Both the position numbers and the translations under genes were made by a program. 27,588 nucleotides of DNA from an uncultured Campylobacter sp. GTDB lineage: Bacteria > Campylobacterota > Campylobacteria > Campylobacterales > Campylobacteraceae. The stretch is taken from the NCBI RefSeq assembly GCF_938017775.1, contig NZ_CALIIU010000049.1:1-27588 (forward strand), in the 5' to 3' direction. Under the pieces are notes generated by a model. That model searched no databases and had not been told where the DNA came from. It saw only the letters and a program-made list of their open reading frames with translations. Below, piece after piece: positions 8,559-16,793 of this stretch; position 1 is the stretch's first letter; each line of letters opens with the position of its first letter.

Positions 8559-8564
8559 ATTATA
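8559..8564 (-). promoter_or_regulatory. -10 box of the yebC-ppi-acpS promoter
   Basis: TATAAT read on the minus strand (plus-strand ATTATA), 34 bases before the yebC ATG, in the short divergent region shared with copZ. Confidence 0.6.
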
Positions 8565-8621
8565 ACGAAAAACCCTTAAATTTCAGGAGCAGGCGTTGAA
8601 ATAAAATTTATTAAAAAGTAG

Positions 8622-8627
8622 TATAAG
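8622..8627 (+). promoter_or_regulatory. Possible -10 box for copZ-copA
   Basis: TATAAG in AGTATAAG, 30 bases before the copZ ATG and with AT-rich upstream sequence. No clear operator for a copper-responsive regulator is seen, and no regulator gene is adjacent. Confidence 0.4.
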
Positions 8628-8657
8628 TTTTGAAATTTTAATCTAAAGGAGAGACCC

Positions 8658-8882
8658 ATGGCTTTGAAACAAAGCGTAAAATTTAAAGCGCAAAATATCC
8701 ACTGCGAAAACTGCGCGAGGACGATCAAAAACGCGCTCAAGGATGATTTCGGCGAGATCGAGGTGGACGTAGCAAGCGGAGTGGTGAGTTTAAGCTTAGA
8801 TCCGCGCGACGAGGCTAAATTTAAAGAGGAGATGGACGATTTGGGCTTTAGCGTCGTAGAAAAACTGTCTTGCGAAAACTAA
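8658..8882 (+). CDS. copZ: Copper chaperone, heavy-metal-associated domain
   Basis: A 74-residue single HMA domain (ferredoxin-like fold) that should bind Cu(I) in the cytoplasm and hand it to CopA. The metal site is the Cys-x-x-Cys in HCENCART (about residues 15-22), with the expected beta strand before it and the C-terminal DLGFSV strand. GGAGAG lies just upstream of the ATG. Only three bases separate its stop from the copA start, so the two are co-transcribed and probably coupled. The usual GM before the CxxC is replaced by NI, a minor variation. Confidence 0.88.
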   Translation: MALKQSVKFKAQNIHCENCARTIKNALKDDFGEIEVDVASGVVSLSLDPRDEAKFKEEMDDLGFSVVEKLSCEN

Positions 8883-8885
8883 CGG

Positions 8886-11063
8886 ATGTCAAGCAAAATC
8901 ACTCTAAATATCGTCGGGATGAGCTGCGTAAACTGCTCCAATGCGATCGAGCGGGTAAGCCGCAAGATCGAGGGGGTGCAGGAAGCGCACGTAAATTTCG
9001 CAAACGGCAGCGGCGAGTTCGTACTTGCCGATCCGGCGCTTGAGGAGACGCTAAAAGCCAAGATCAAAAAGCTGGGCTATGATATCGCCGTGGATTATGA
9101 GGATTTGGAACGCAAAAAGCGGCGCAACCTCAAAGCGGCGCTATTTAGGCTGATCCTCGCTCTTATTTTAGCCGCGGCGGTAATGGCGGTGGAGATGAGC
9201 GGGTTTTTAAGCTTCGTTCCAAAGGCGCTGCTTTGCGCGGCGATGGCGTGCGTGAGCCTATTTTACTGCGGCAAGAACTTCTTTTATCACGCTTACGGCT
9301 CGCTGAAAAACAGAAGCTTTGATATGAACGTGCTCGTGGCGATGGGAAGCTTTTTCGCGTTTGCCTATTCGCTAACGGCCGCGGCGTGGGTCTATACGCA
9401 CGGCGCGCAGAACGAATTTACAAATCTTTATTTTTCCTCCGCCTCGATGATAATCGCCTTTATCTCGCTCGGCAAATACCTTGAAGAGCGCAGCAAGATG
9501 AAGGCGAACGACTACATCAAGGGGCTAATCGATCTAAGCCCTAAAACCGCGCTTTTGATCAAAGACGACGGCACGATAGCCGAAGTGCGCGCAGAATCGC
9601 TAAAGCCGGGCGATAAAGTGCTAGTAAAAAACGGCTCGCGCATCCCATGCGACGGGCTTATCGTCGAGGGCGGCGCGCAGATCGACGCTTCACTCATCAG
9701 CGGCGAGAGCTTGGCGGTTTATAAAAGCGTAGGCGATGAGGTCAATGCGGGCTGCGTGAGCACTGACGGCGTCATCTACGTGAAGGTGACGAAATTTTCG
9801 CATCAAACGCTGCTTGCTGAGATTAAAAATCTGCTGAACGAGGCGGGCAACAAAAAGATGCCGATCGCGCGCTTTGCGGATAAAATTTCAAATATCTTCG
9901 TGCCCGCGGTGATTTTGATCGCGCTTGCTAGCTTTATAACGTGGATGGCGCTTGACGGACGGCTCTCATATGCCGCATCCGCCGCTATTTGCGTGCTTAT
10001 CATCTCCTGCCCGTGCGCGCTAGGGCTTGCGACGCCAATCGCGATCGTTTGCGCGATCTCAAACGCCGCAAAAGCTGGAATTTTAATCAAAAATCCCGAA
10101 ATTTTAGAAATTTTAAAAGGCGCCGACGTCGCGGTTTTCGATAAAACCGGCACGCTTAGCAAGGGCGAAATTTCGGTAAGCTTCAGCGATCTGAGCGCCC
10201 AGGATCTCTACGCTTTAGCAAGCGCGCAAAAGCTTAGCGAACATCCGATCTCAAGAGCGATCGTAAAATTTGCCGAGCTGAAATTCGGCGAAATTTCTAA
10301 GCTTAACGGCGAGTTTGAAAGTATCGCGGGCAAGGGGATCGTCGCGAAAAATCCCACCGGCGAAATTCTTTGCGGCAGCGCGGGCTTTCTGCGCGAGCGC
10401 GGCGTGGACGTGGGCGTCGAAGTAGAAGCGGAGGAGCTTTTAGACAAGGGCTTCGGCGTCGTTTACTGCGCGATAGGCGGCTCGTACGCGGGCTTCATCG
10501 CATTTAGCGACGAGATCAGAGCCGAAGCGCGCGGCGTCGTGCAGACGCTGCAAAACAGAGGCGTAAAAACCGTCATGCTAACGGGCGATAACGCCAAAAC
10601 GGCAAATTTCGTCGCTCGTAGCCTTGGCATCGACGAGGTAAGAAGCGGAGTGCTTCCAAGCGGCAAATATGAGTTCATCAAATCCCTGACCGATGAGGGC
10701 AAGCGGGTGCTTTTCGTGGGCGACGGCGTCAATGACGCACCGAGCTTAAAAGCTGCTAGTATCGGCATCGCGATGAACGGCGGCAGCGACGTAGCCAAGG
10801 GCGCGGGCGACGTGATTTTTATAAAAAATGACCTTGCAAGCGTGCTATATCTATTCCGCTTATCGGGTGCCGCCATACGGACGATCAAGCAAAACCTCTT
10901 CTGGGCGCTGTTTTACAACGCCGTGTGTATCCCGATCGCAGCAGGCGCGCTATATCCAGCGCTCGGCGTGCTTCTAAAGCCGATGTACGGCGCCGCAGCG
11001 ATGTGCTTTAGCTCCGTAACGGTCGTGCTAAATTCCATCAGATTGAAATTCGCTAAATTTTAG
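8886..11063 (+). CDS. copA: Copper-exporting P1B-type ATPase
   Basis: Pumps Cu(I) (or Ag(I)) out of the cytoplasm using ATP. The 725-residue protein has one N-terminal HMA domain (GMSCVNC, Cys14 and Cys17), the intramembrane CPC site (Cys375-Pro376-Cys377), the phosphorylation motif DKTGT with Asp419, the SEHP motif of P1B pumps, MLTGDN and GDGVNDAP. The C-terminal helices carry YN and the MxxSS motif (MCFSSVTVVLNS), which identify the Cu(I) subclass. The actuator loop reads ISGES, a known variant of TGES. It follows copZ by three bases. Confidence 0.96.
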   Translation: MSSKITLNIVGMSCVNCSNAIERVSRKIEGVQEAHVNFANGSGEFVLADPALEETLKAKIKKLGYDIAVDYEDLERKKRRNLKAALFRLILALILAAAVMAVEMSGFLSFVPKALLCAAMACVSLFYCGKNFFYHAYGSLKNRSFDMNVLVAMGSFFAFAYSLTAAAWVYTHGAQNEFTNLYFSSASMIIAFISLGKYLEERSKMKANDYIKGLIDLSPKTALLIKDDGTIAEVRAESLKPGDKVLVKNGSRIPCDGLIVEGGAQIDASLISGESLAVYKSVGDEVNAGCVSTDGVIYVKVTKFSHQTLLAEIKNLLNEAGNKKMPIARFADKISNIFVPAVILIALASFITWMALDGRLSYAASAAICVLIISCPCALGLATPIAIVCAISNAAKAGILIKNPEILEILKGADVAVFDKTGTLSKGEISVSFSDLSAQDLYALASAQKLSEHPISRAIVKFAELKFGEISKLNGEFESIAGKGIVAKNPTGEILCGSAGFLRERGVDVGVEVEAEELLDKGFGVVYCAIGGSYAGFIAFSDEIRAEARGVVQTLQNRGVKTVMLTGDNAKTANFVARSLGIDEVRSGVLPSGKYEFIKSLTDEGKRVLFVGDGVNDAPSLKAASIGIAMNGGSDVAKGAGDVIFIKNDLASVLYLFRLSGAAIRTIKQNLFWALFYNAVCIPIAAGALYPALGVLLKPMYGAAAMCFSSVTVVLNSIRLKFAKF

Positions 11064-11515
11064 CGCGGCGGATTTTGCGCTAGGCGTAGAATTTCGCGCG
11101 GTGAAATTTAACTCTACTCGCTGCAAAATTCTTTTATTCTGCGAGGAATTTTACCTCGCAAATTCTATCTCGCTACTGATTACGTGTAGAATTCTGCAGA
11201 ATGGGCTCCACTTGTAAAATTTTATTTCACGATAAACCTGGCGCGGAATTCCGCTAGATTTGTACGGCTTGCAAAATTTTATTTTACCGCTAGCTCGCGC
11301 GTAAATTTTAAAATTTTAGCCTGCCGATCGCTGTGTTCTCATATAGTGCCCTCCATTGCTGCGCTTCTAACTGCCATTATTTAACGCCGCTCATTACTGC
11401 GCCGTAAAATTTTAAAAATTCTGCAAAATTTTATAAAGCTGAAAGGAATTCCATAGAAATCCACTGCCCGCACTAAGTTTTAATAAATAAATTTAAAGGT
11501 AAAATAACGCTTCAA
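11064..11515. other. Non-coding region with AT-core words and one small hairpin
   Basis: About 450 bases between copA and the secreted ankyrin gene with no credible gene. AATTTTAAAATT occurs at 11304, and GCAAAATTC-type words recur. A hairpin with 7-bp arms, TGCGAGG and CCTCGCA, spans 11140-11160. No T-run follows it, so it is not a classic terminator. Confidence 0.6.
11500..11505 (+). promoter_or_regulatory. Possible -10 box for the secreted ankyrin gene
   Basis: TAAAAT, 28 bases before the ATG at 11534. It lies only 10 bases before the alternative ATG at 11516, too close for a normal leader, which supports the 11534 start. Confidence 0.4.
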
Positions 11516-11533
11516 ATGCAATTCGAGGTAGCG

Positions 11534-12766
11534 ATGCGAAAAATTCTAATGGGTTCGTTTGTTTTTTGCGGCACGCTTTTTGGCGCTTCTTGCGAGCAGA
11601 TGCTAAGCGATCCGCGCGGCTTTTTTAGCAAAGAGCCTGCGGACGAAGAGCTGCTGCAAAGCGATTTTGGCTGTAAAGGCTCGCTAGCTGGCGCGGAATT
11701 TTTGCAAAATTTAAAAAGCGCGGCTTCTGAGATCAGGGACGAAAATATCGATTGCGTCGGTAATGAAGCCTTGCTGAACGAAAAAAGGCTTGAGCGAACC
11801 TTGGCATTTGCGGGGATGGATGGCGAGGGCTTTTTGAGCTATGCCAAAGAGAAACACTACGCGCAAATCAGCGAAAAATCGCTTGAAGCCTTAGAATTTT
11901 ACTCCGAGCGCAAGATTGGAAATTTCATCGCTTATGGCAATTTTATGGGCGAGATCCCGGCAGCCAGGGAGGCGTTAAGAGATTATTTCGCCGCCAAATT
12001 TAATAAAAACGACGCCGATGAGCTGGCAAGCGCCGTGATAGCAGAATTTATCGCATATGCTGCAAAGGATCGCAAGGCGGGAGATTACGGTGAGCTTGAG
12101 ATGGCGCTAAAAGGCAGAGTAGGCGCAGATGAGTTTCGTACGCTACTTTTTAGCAAGGATTTCGCGATTTACGAGCTTGATAATGCCCTGGATCTGGCCC
12201 TTTTGCTAGGATATGACGAGCGCTTTAGCGGCGCTTTGATCGAACGAGGCGCGCAGGTGAATGCTGGCGAGGAAAACTCGCTATTTTACGCGATGAATAA
12301 CGTTCAAAGCGCAAAATTTATGATCTCTAAAGGCGCCTTGGTTGGCTATAAAAACTCGCTTGGGCAAACTCCGATATTTTTCGCTGCCGCGGCAAAAAAT
12401 TATGAGCTCGTAAAGTTGCTAATCTACTCGCATGCTAGCGTAAATGTCCGCCAGATCGGCAGCGCTGAAGCTCAGGCCCTGGCATCGTTAGGCGAGCGTA
12501 GCGACGGCTGTGAGCGTTCAGGAGCGGGCAAGACGCTGCTGATGTTTGCGGCGCAAAAAAGTACCAAGCAGATCGTTGAATTGCTCGTAAAATCAGGCGC
12601 AAACGAAAAAGCAGTCGACGAGGCGGGACTAAATGCGCTAGACTATGCGCTTGCGGGTGGCGAAGCAGCTACGCAGAGCTATTTGCGCTCGCTTGGACTA
12701 AGTCCTACGCAAGTAAGCGATGATTTTACGAGCGATCCGCAAGATGCGCCTGAGCGTGAGAATTAG
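11534..12766 (+). CDS. Secreted ankyrin-repeat protein
   Basis: The frame opens at ATG 11516, but ATG 11534 is preferred because GAGGTAGCG lies just before it and it gives a clean signal peptide (basic MRKIL, then a hydrophobic core ending near FGASC). The mature protein would begin close to a cysteine. The lipobox is poor, so cleavage by signal peptidase I is more likely than lipidation. Several early cysteines suggest disulphides and a periplasmic location. The first half has no recognised domain. The last 190 residues or so hold ankyrin repeats, including LIERGAQVNAGEENSLFYA, TPIFFAAAAKNYELVKLL and TLLMFAAQKSTKQIVELL. It stands alone between copA and the nhaC-type gene. Its partner is unknown. 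Confidence 0.82.
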   Translation: MRKILMGSFVFCGTLFGASCEQMLSDPRGFFSKEPADEELLQSDFGCKGSLAGAEFLQNLKSAASEIRDENIDCVGNEALLNEKRLERTLAFAGMDGEGFLSYAKEKHYAQISEKSLEALEFYSERKIGNFIAYGNFMGEIPAAREALRDYFAAKFNKNDADELASAVIAEFIAYAAKDRKAGDYGELEMALKGRVGADEFRTLLFSKDFAIYELDNALDLALLLGYDERFSGALIERGAQVNAGEENSLFYAMNNVQSAKFMISKGALVGYKNSLGQTPIFFAAAAKNYELVKLLIYSHASVNVRQIGSAEAQALASLGERSDGCERSGAGKTLLMFAAQKSTKQIVELLVKSGANEKAVDEAGLNALDYALAGGEAATQSYLRSLGLSPTQVSDDFTSDPQDAPEREN

Positions 12767-13451
12767 CGGGCTTGATTTAAAGGGCCGCTTGCCGCTTCAT
12801 CGTCGTTTTAGGTTTGCAGCGCTTTGGGTTTGCAAAAGCCTTATGAGCTTTAAATTTAGAGTTTTGCTGCTTTGCAAATTCTATAGGTTTAGCGGATATT
12901 TCGAGCGAGAGTTGGTAGAATTTAACGCTTTAAAATTTTATCGCTTTGCTTGCGCAGGTTGCATGCACTGAAATTTTATAAACGCGCAGACGAGCTTTAA
13001 AAATGGCGATTTGTGCATTTATGCGTGATAAAATTTTTGCTGAGGGATTTTGGTTTGCGATCAAGAGCGGGATTTCATCAAATTTTGTGCGATAAACTTA
13101 TCGCTTTTGCGACAAAGTAAGCATCGCAGTATTGCGGAATTTTATCTTAATTTGGGGCTTTTGCTATGTTAAGTAGAATTTAAATGCACTTATAAAACGC
13201 TTTTTGATTACGCCGCGCGCGGTATTTTGCACCGTAGGAATTTTGCTGCGCGACAAGTTACTTAAAAATGCGTTCGCAAAATTGCAAACGCAGTAAAATT
13301 GTAGAGTTTGCTGCGCGATTAAGTCGCTCAATAATCGCCGTAAAAGAAAGCGCGTGAATACAAATAATTGCTGCAAGGTGCGCAGAATTTTAAAATTTAA
13401 CCCCCGATCGGAGGTTAAATTTTAAAATTTTATCAATCATCAAGGATTAAA
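12767..13451. other. Non-coding region with several hairpins
   Basis: About 685 bases with no convincing gene: short frames exist on both strands but lack ribosome sites. Structures seen are GCGATAAACTTATCGC followed by TTTT (13089-13108), which could end transcription of the ankyrin gene; an inverted repeat with 11-bp arms and one mismatch at 13269-13292; and a 17-bp-arm hairpin just before the nhaC-type gene. Two related pieces, TTTGCTGCGCGA plus flank, lie near 13250 and 13308. Confidence 0.6.
13386..13429. repeat. Perfect inverted repeat with 17-bp arms upstream of nhaC
   Basis: The left arm 13386-13402 (AATTTTAAAATTTAACC) and right arm 13413-13429 are exact reverse complements around a 10-base loop (CCCGATCGGA). 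The right arm ends 22 bases before the antiporter ATG, and T bases follow it. It could be a terminator for upstream transcription, a leader hairpin, or simply two opposed copies of the AT-core word. Confidence 0.8.
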
Positions 13452-15152
13452 ATGTTGAAAAATTTGCTTATCTTTACGGCGATTTTTTTGCCCGCGCTGG
13501 CGCTTGCGGACGTGGAGCCCGCCGTGCGAAACAGCGAGCTTTACGGCGTGCTGACGCTTATCCCGCCGGTTGCGGCAATCGTGCTTGCTTTCATCACCAA
13601 GGACGTGATTTTGTCGCTGTTTTTGGGCGTGCTAAGCGGAACCTTTCTTATCGGTATGGTCGATCAAAATATCGCAGCTTCGGCGCTTTTCGCTTTTACC
13701 GATCTGTGCTCCCGCATGGTAAAATCGATGGCTGATACGTGGAATGCGGGCATTTTGCTTCAGGTCATGTGTATCGGCGGGCTCATCGCTCTGGTGACTA
13801 AAAGCGGCGGCACGAAGGCGCTTGCGCTCTGGCTTAGCAAGCACGCAGACACTCCCGTTTTGGGTCAAATTTACACCTGGCTGATGGGTATCGTGATATT
13901 TTTCGACGATTACGCAAACGCGCTGATCGTGGGCCCTATCATGCGGCCGCTTATGGATAAATTTAAAATTTCGCGCGCGAAATTCGCCTTCATCATCGAC
14001 GCGACCGCAGCGCCGATTACCGGCATCGCGGTGATCTCCACCTGGGTCGGAGTCGAAATTTCGGCGATCAAAGAGGCCTACTCACAGATCGGCATAGAAA
14101 ACATAAACGCTTTCACCGTGTTTGTGGAGACGATCCCGTATAGATTTTATAATATTTTTATGATCTTTTTCGTAGTCGCAACCGCAGTGATGAGTAGGGA
14201 GTTTGGCTCGATGTATCGCGCAGAGATCGCATCTCGCGGCGGCAAGAGCGGAGCTGCGGATTTTAAGATCAAAAATTTAGAGGATCAAATTTTTGTACCC
14301 AAAGAAGGCGTCGCGCTTCGCAAGCTAAACGCGATAATCCCGCTAGGAGCGATGATCGTCCTTTCCGTCATCGGATTTTATCTCAACGGCTACAGCTCGC
14401 TGGAGGGCGAGGCTTTGGAGGCGGTCAAGGCAGCTCCTCTTAGCTTTACTTCGATCCGTACCGCATTTAGCGCGGCAGACGCCTCGGTAGTGCTGTTTCA
14501 ATCTGCGCTCTTTTCGTCGATCATCGCCGTCGTTTTGGGGATCGCGCAAAAAATTTACGGCGTCAAAGAGGCGATCGAGGTCTGGGTTGGCGGCTGGAAA
14601 AGCATGCTAAATACCGTCATAATCCTGCTTTTTGCGTGGTCGCTAAGCTCTGTTATCAAAGAGCTAGGCACTTCGCGTTACTTGGTCGAGCTTCTAAGCG
14701 ACGCTACGCCGCGCTTTGCTCTTGCGATCGTGATCTTCGTGCTTAGCTCGTTTATCTCATTTTCAACGGGCACAAGCTTCGGCACCATGGGCATCGTCAC
14801 GCCTTTGGCCGTGCCTCTTGCTCACGCCGTGGGGCAAAAATATGGCCTTAGCGGCGAGGAATTTCACGTTTTCATGTGCGTAAATATCAGCGCGGTGCTT
14901 ACCGGAGCGATATTCGGCGATCACTGCTCGCCGATTTCGGATACGACGATCCTCTCTTCGATGGGCGCGGGCTGCGATCACATCGAGCACGTAAGCACGC
15001 AGATGACCTATGCGCTGGTCGTTTGCGGCATCAGTATCGTTTGCGGCTACCTACCTGCGGGCTTTGGGCTTAGCGTGTGGGGATGTCTGATCTTGGGTAT
15101 CGCGGCTATCATTCTTTTACTGCGCGTAGTGGGTAAAAGAGTGGATGTATGA
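13452..15152 (+). CDS. nhaC: NhaC-family Na+/H+ antiporter
   Basis: A 566-residue polytopic inner-membrane protein of the NhaC type that would exchange Na+ (or a small organic ion pair) for protons. Family signatures are FFDDYANALIVGPIMRPL, DATAAPITGIAVISTWVG, SFSTGTSFGTMGIVTPLAVPLA and FGDHCSPISDTTILSSMGAGCDHIEHV. About a dozen hydrophobic helices are visible. The N-terminus (MLKNLLIFTAIFLPALALAD) looks like a cleavable signal peptide before the first conserved helix, as some members have. AAGGA lies just upstream of the ATG. The stop overlaps the trmA start in ATGA, so the two genes are translationally coupled. The exact ion is not certain from sequence. Confidence 0.85.
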   Translation: MLKNLLIFTAIFLPALALADVEPAVRNSELYGVLTLIPPVAAIVLAFITKDVILSLFLGVLSGTFLIGMVDQNIAASALFAFTDLCSRMVKSMADTWNAGILLQVMCIGGLIALVTKSGGTKALALWLSKHADTPVLGQIYTWLMGIVIFFDDYANALIVGPIMRPLMDKFKISRAKFAFIIDATAAPITGIAVISTWVGVEISAIKEAYSQIGIENINAFTVFVETIPYRFYNIFMIFFVVATAVMSREFGSMYRAEIASRGGKSGAADFKIKNLEDQIFVPKEGVALRKLNAIIPLGAMIVLSVIGFYLNGYSSLEGEALEAVKAAPLSFTSIRTAFSAADASVVLFQSALFSSIIAVVLGIAQKIYGVKEAIEVWVGGWKSMLNTVIILLFAWSLSSVIKELGTSRYLVELLSDATPRFALAIVIFVLSSFISFSTGTSFGTMGIVTPLAVPLAHAVGQKYGLSGEEFHVFMCVNISAVLTGAIFGDHCSPISDTTILSSMGAGCDHIEHVSTQMTYALVVCGISIVCGYLPAGFGLSVWGCLILGIAAIILLLRVVGKRVDV

Positions 15153-16693
15153 ATTGCGAAAGCTTCGGTAGCTGCGGCAGTTGCACGCTCGGCGAGCCCT
15201 ATGCGGATCAAATTTTATATAAAAAGCGTCTGATCGCCGATAAATTTAGAGATTTTTTTAACGGCGAATTTGAGTTTTTCGCATCAAGCCCACAAAATTA
15301 CCGCATCAGGGCGGAATTTGGCATCTGGCACGATATTTGGCATAGCGCATTTGATCTTGCTTACACGATGGGCGGCGCACGTAGCAAGAAAATTTTAATT
15401 AACGAATGCCCCAAGGTAGCGCTTCCTATCGCAAATTTAATGCCGCGGCTGCTAGAGGCGCTTGGGCGGAGCGAAGCTTTAAAAGAAAGGCTCTTTGGCG
15501 TCGAGTTCATCTCGTGCGCTAGCGGGATTTTGGCGACGCTGCTTTATCACAAGCGCCTGGGCGAGCGCGAGCAGGAGGCGATTTGCGAGCTGGCGGACAA
15601 GCTTGGCATCGGGGTCATGGCTCGCGCGCGCGGACAGAAGCTGCTAAGCGGCGAGCTAAGCCTCACAGACGAGCTTTGCGTGGACGGGCGAGTTTATAAA
15701 TTTCGCTTCGGCGAAAACGCCTTCATCCAGCCCAACCGCGGCGTGAACGAAAAGATGATCGCCTGGGCGAGAAGCTGCGTGGACTTCGGCAAAGAGGGCA
15801 CGAACGAGGTACGCGCCGCACAGAATTTCGCCGATAGGAATTTTGTTGAAAAAAATTTTGCCTCGCAAAATTCCGCTGTGCAAAATTACGGCTGCGAGCA
15901 GTCCACCCCGCGAAATTCTACGGATCGAAATTTTGCTTCTGAAAATTCCGCCGAATTTGACGCCGCCTACCGAAATTCCGTTAAAGCAAATTCCGCTTCT
16001 GCAAAATTTAACGGCGAAAATTCCGTGAAATTTAACTATACGTCCAAAGACGAGAGCTCTGCGGATGATAATTTCGCTCGCAAGGATTTGGAAGTGCAAA
16101 ATTCCGCTGCGCAAAATTTGGATTGTGAAAAGAAAAGCGCGCAAAATTCAGCCTGCGAAAATTCCGTCGCGCAAAATTCGAGCTGCGAAAAACATGCCGT
16201 GCGCCCAGAAAGCTCAGCCGCGCGCGATCTGCTGGAGCTTTACTGCGGGCACGGCAACTTCACCATCCCGCTTGCGGATAAATTTAACCGCGTGTTGGCG
16301 AGCGAAATTTCAAAAAGCTCGATTGTGAATGCCCGCATAAACTGCGAGCTCAACGGCGTTTGCAACGCGCAATTCGTCCGCCTTAGCGCGGATGAGTTGA
16401 TGAGCGCGTTTGCGCGCAGGCGCGAGTTTGAGCGGCTAAAGGGGATCGATATTTTAGGCTACGATTTTTCACACGTCTTGATCGATCCGCCGCGTGCGGG
16501 GCTGGAGCCTAGCGTGATTGATTTCATAAAAAATTTTCAAAATTTGATCTACATCTCCTGTAATCCGCAGACGCTTTTTGAAAATTTACGCTCGCTTTGC
16601 GCAACGCACGAGGTGCAGAGGTTTGCGATCTTCGATCAGTTCGCGCATACGAGCCATATCGAATGCGGCGTGCTGCTGCGGCGCAGGAGTTAA
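15149..16693 (+). CDS. trmA: tRNA (uracil-54-C5)-methyltransferase with a large in-frame repeat insert
   Basis: Methylates U54 of the T loop in tRNA using SAM. The core matches TrmA throughout: YRIRAEFGIWHD, LINECPKVALPI, LLYHKRLGE, FGENAFIQPNRGVNEKMI, then DLLELYCGHGNFTIPLA (SAM site, from 360), ILIDPPRAGL-type residues, YISCNPQTL with catalytic Cys471, and HIECGVLL with Glu505. The Cys-Glu spacing of 34 equals that of E. coli TrmA (324 and 358). At 514 residues it is about 150 longer than the usual 360-370. The excess is one block, residues about 218-356, rich in Asn and Ser with about 17 short N-(S/F/Y/L) units, between SCVDFGKEG and SSAARDLL. No frame is lost. It overlaps the antiporter gene by 4 bases. 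Confidence 0.93.
   Translation: MNCESFGSCGSCTLGEPYADQILYKKRLIADKFRDFFNGEFEFFASSPQNYRIRAEFGIWHDIWHSAFDLAYTMGGARSKKILINECPKVALPIANLMPRLLEALGRSEALKERLFGVEFISCASGILATLLYHKRLGEREQEAICELADKLGIGVMARARGQKLLSGELSLTDELCVDGRVYKFRFGENAFIQPNRGVNEKMIAWARSCVDFGKEGTNEVRAAQNFADRNFVEKNFASQNSAVQNYGCEQSTPRNSTDRNFASENSAEFDAAYRNSVKANSASAKFNGENSVKFNYTSKDESSADDNFARKDLEVQNSAAQNLDCEKKSAQNSACENSVAQNSSCEKHAVRPESSAARDLLELYCGHGNFTIPLADKFNRVLASEISKSSIVNARINCELNGVCNAQFVRLSADELMSAFARRREFERLKGIDILGYDFSHVLIDPPRAGLEPSVIDFIKNFQNLIYISCNPQTLFENLRSLCATHEVQRFAIFDQFAHTSHIECGVLLRRRS
15800..16217 (+). repeat. In-frame low-complexity repeat block within trmA
   Basis: About 418 bases built from variants of GCAAAATTC, GAAAATTC and AATTTTGC spaced every 12-30 bases. 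They encode units such as QNSA, ENSV, RNFA and QNSS. The same words occur in intergenic DNA of this window (for example near 2567, 2648, 6637, 11123 and 20230). The block begins after the TrmA residues SCVDFGKEG and ends just before the SAM-binding motif. Confidence 0.85.
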
Positions 16694-16757
16694 GCGGAGC
16701 TAAAACCGAAGCTGCGGATTTAGGCTGCGCGCGGGATAAAATTCCGCCTAAAATATG

Positions 16758-16763
16758 TATAAT
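16758..16763 (+). promoter_or_regulatory. -10 box of the ilvA promoter
   Basis: A perfect TATAAT preceded by ATG, 30 bases before the ilvA ATG, in the 100-base gap after trmA. It indicates that ilvA can be transcribed independently of nhaC-trmA. Confidence 0.6.
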
Positions 16764-16793
16764 AACAAAATTTAAAATTATGAAAGGAAGTAG

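Noticed and set aside
12720..12971. An 83-codon plus-strand frame overlapping the end of the ankyrin gene
   Set aside because: It starts inside the ankyrin gene without its own ribosome site and runs through intergenic repeat words.
13164..13376. A 70-codon minus-strand frame
   Set aside because: It crosses hairpin-forming intergenic DNA, has no convincing ribosome site, and has no recognisable protein features.
15656..16144. Antisense and alternate frames over the trmA insert
   Set aside because: They stay open only because the repeat words avoid stops on both strands. The sense frame is fixed by the TrmA core on both sides.
15797..16217. The trmA insert as a separate inserted domain or a frameshifted fusion
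   Set aside because: The block has no globular pattern, is made of short Asn/Ser units, and both flanks are in the same frame, so a low-complexity repeat expansion explains it better.
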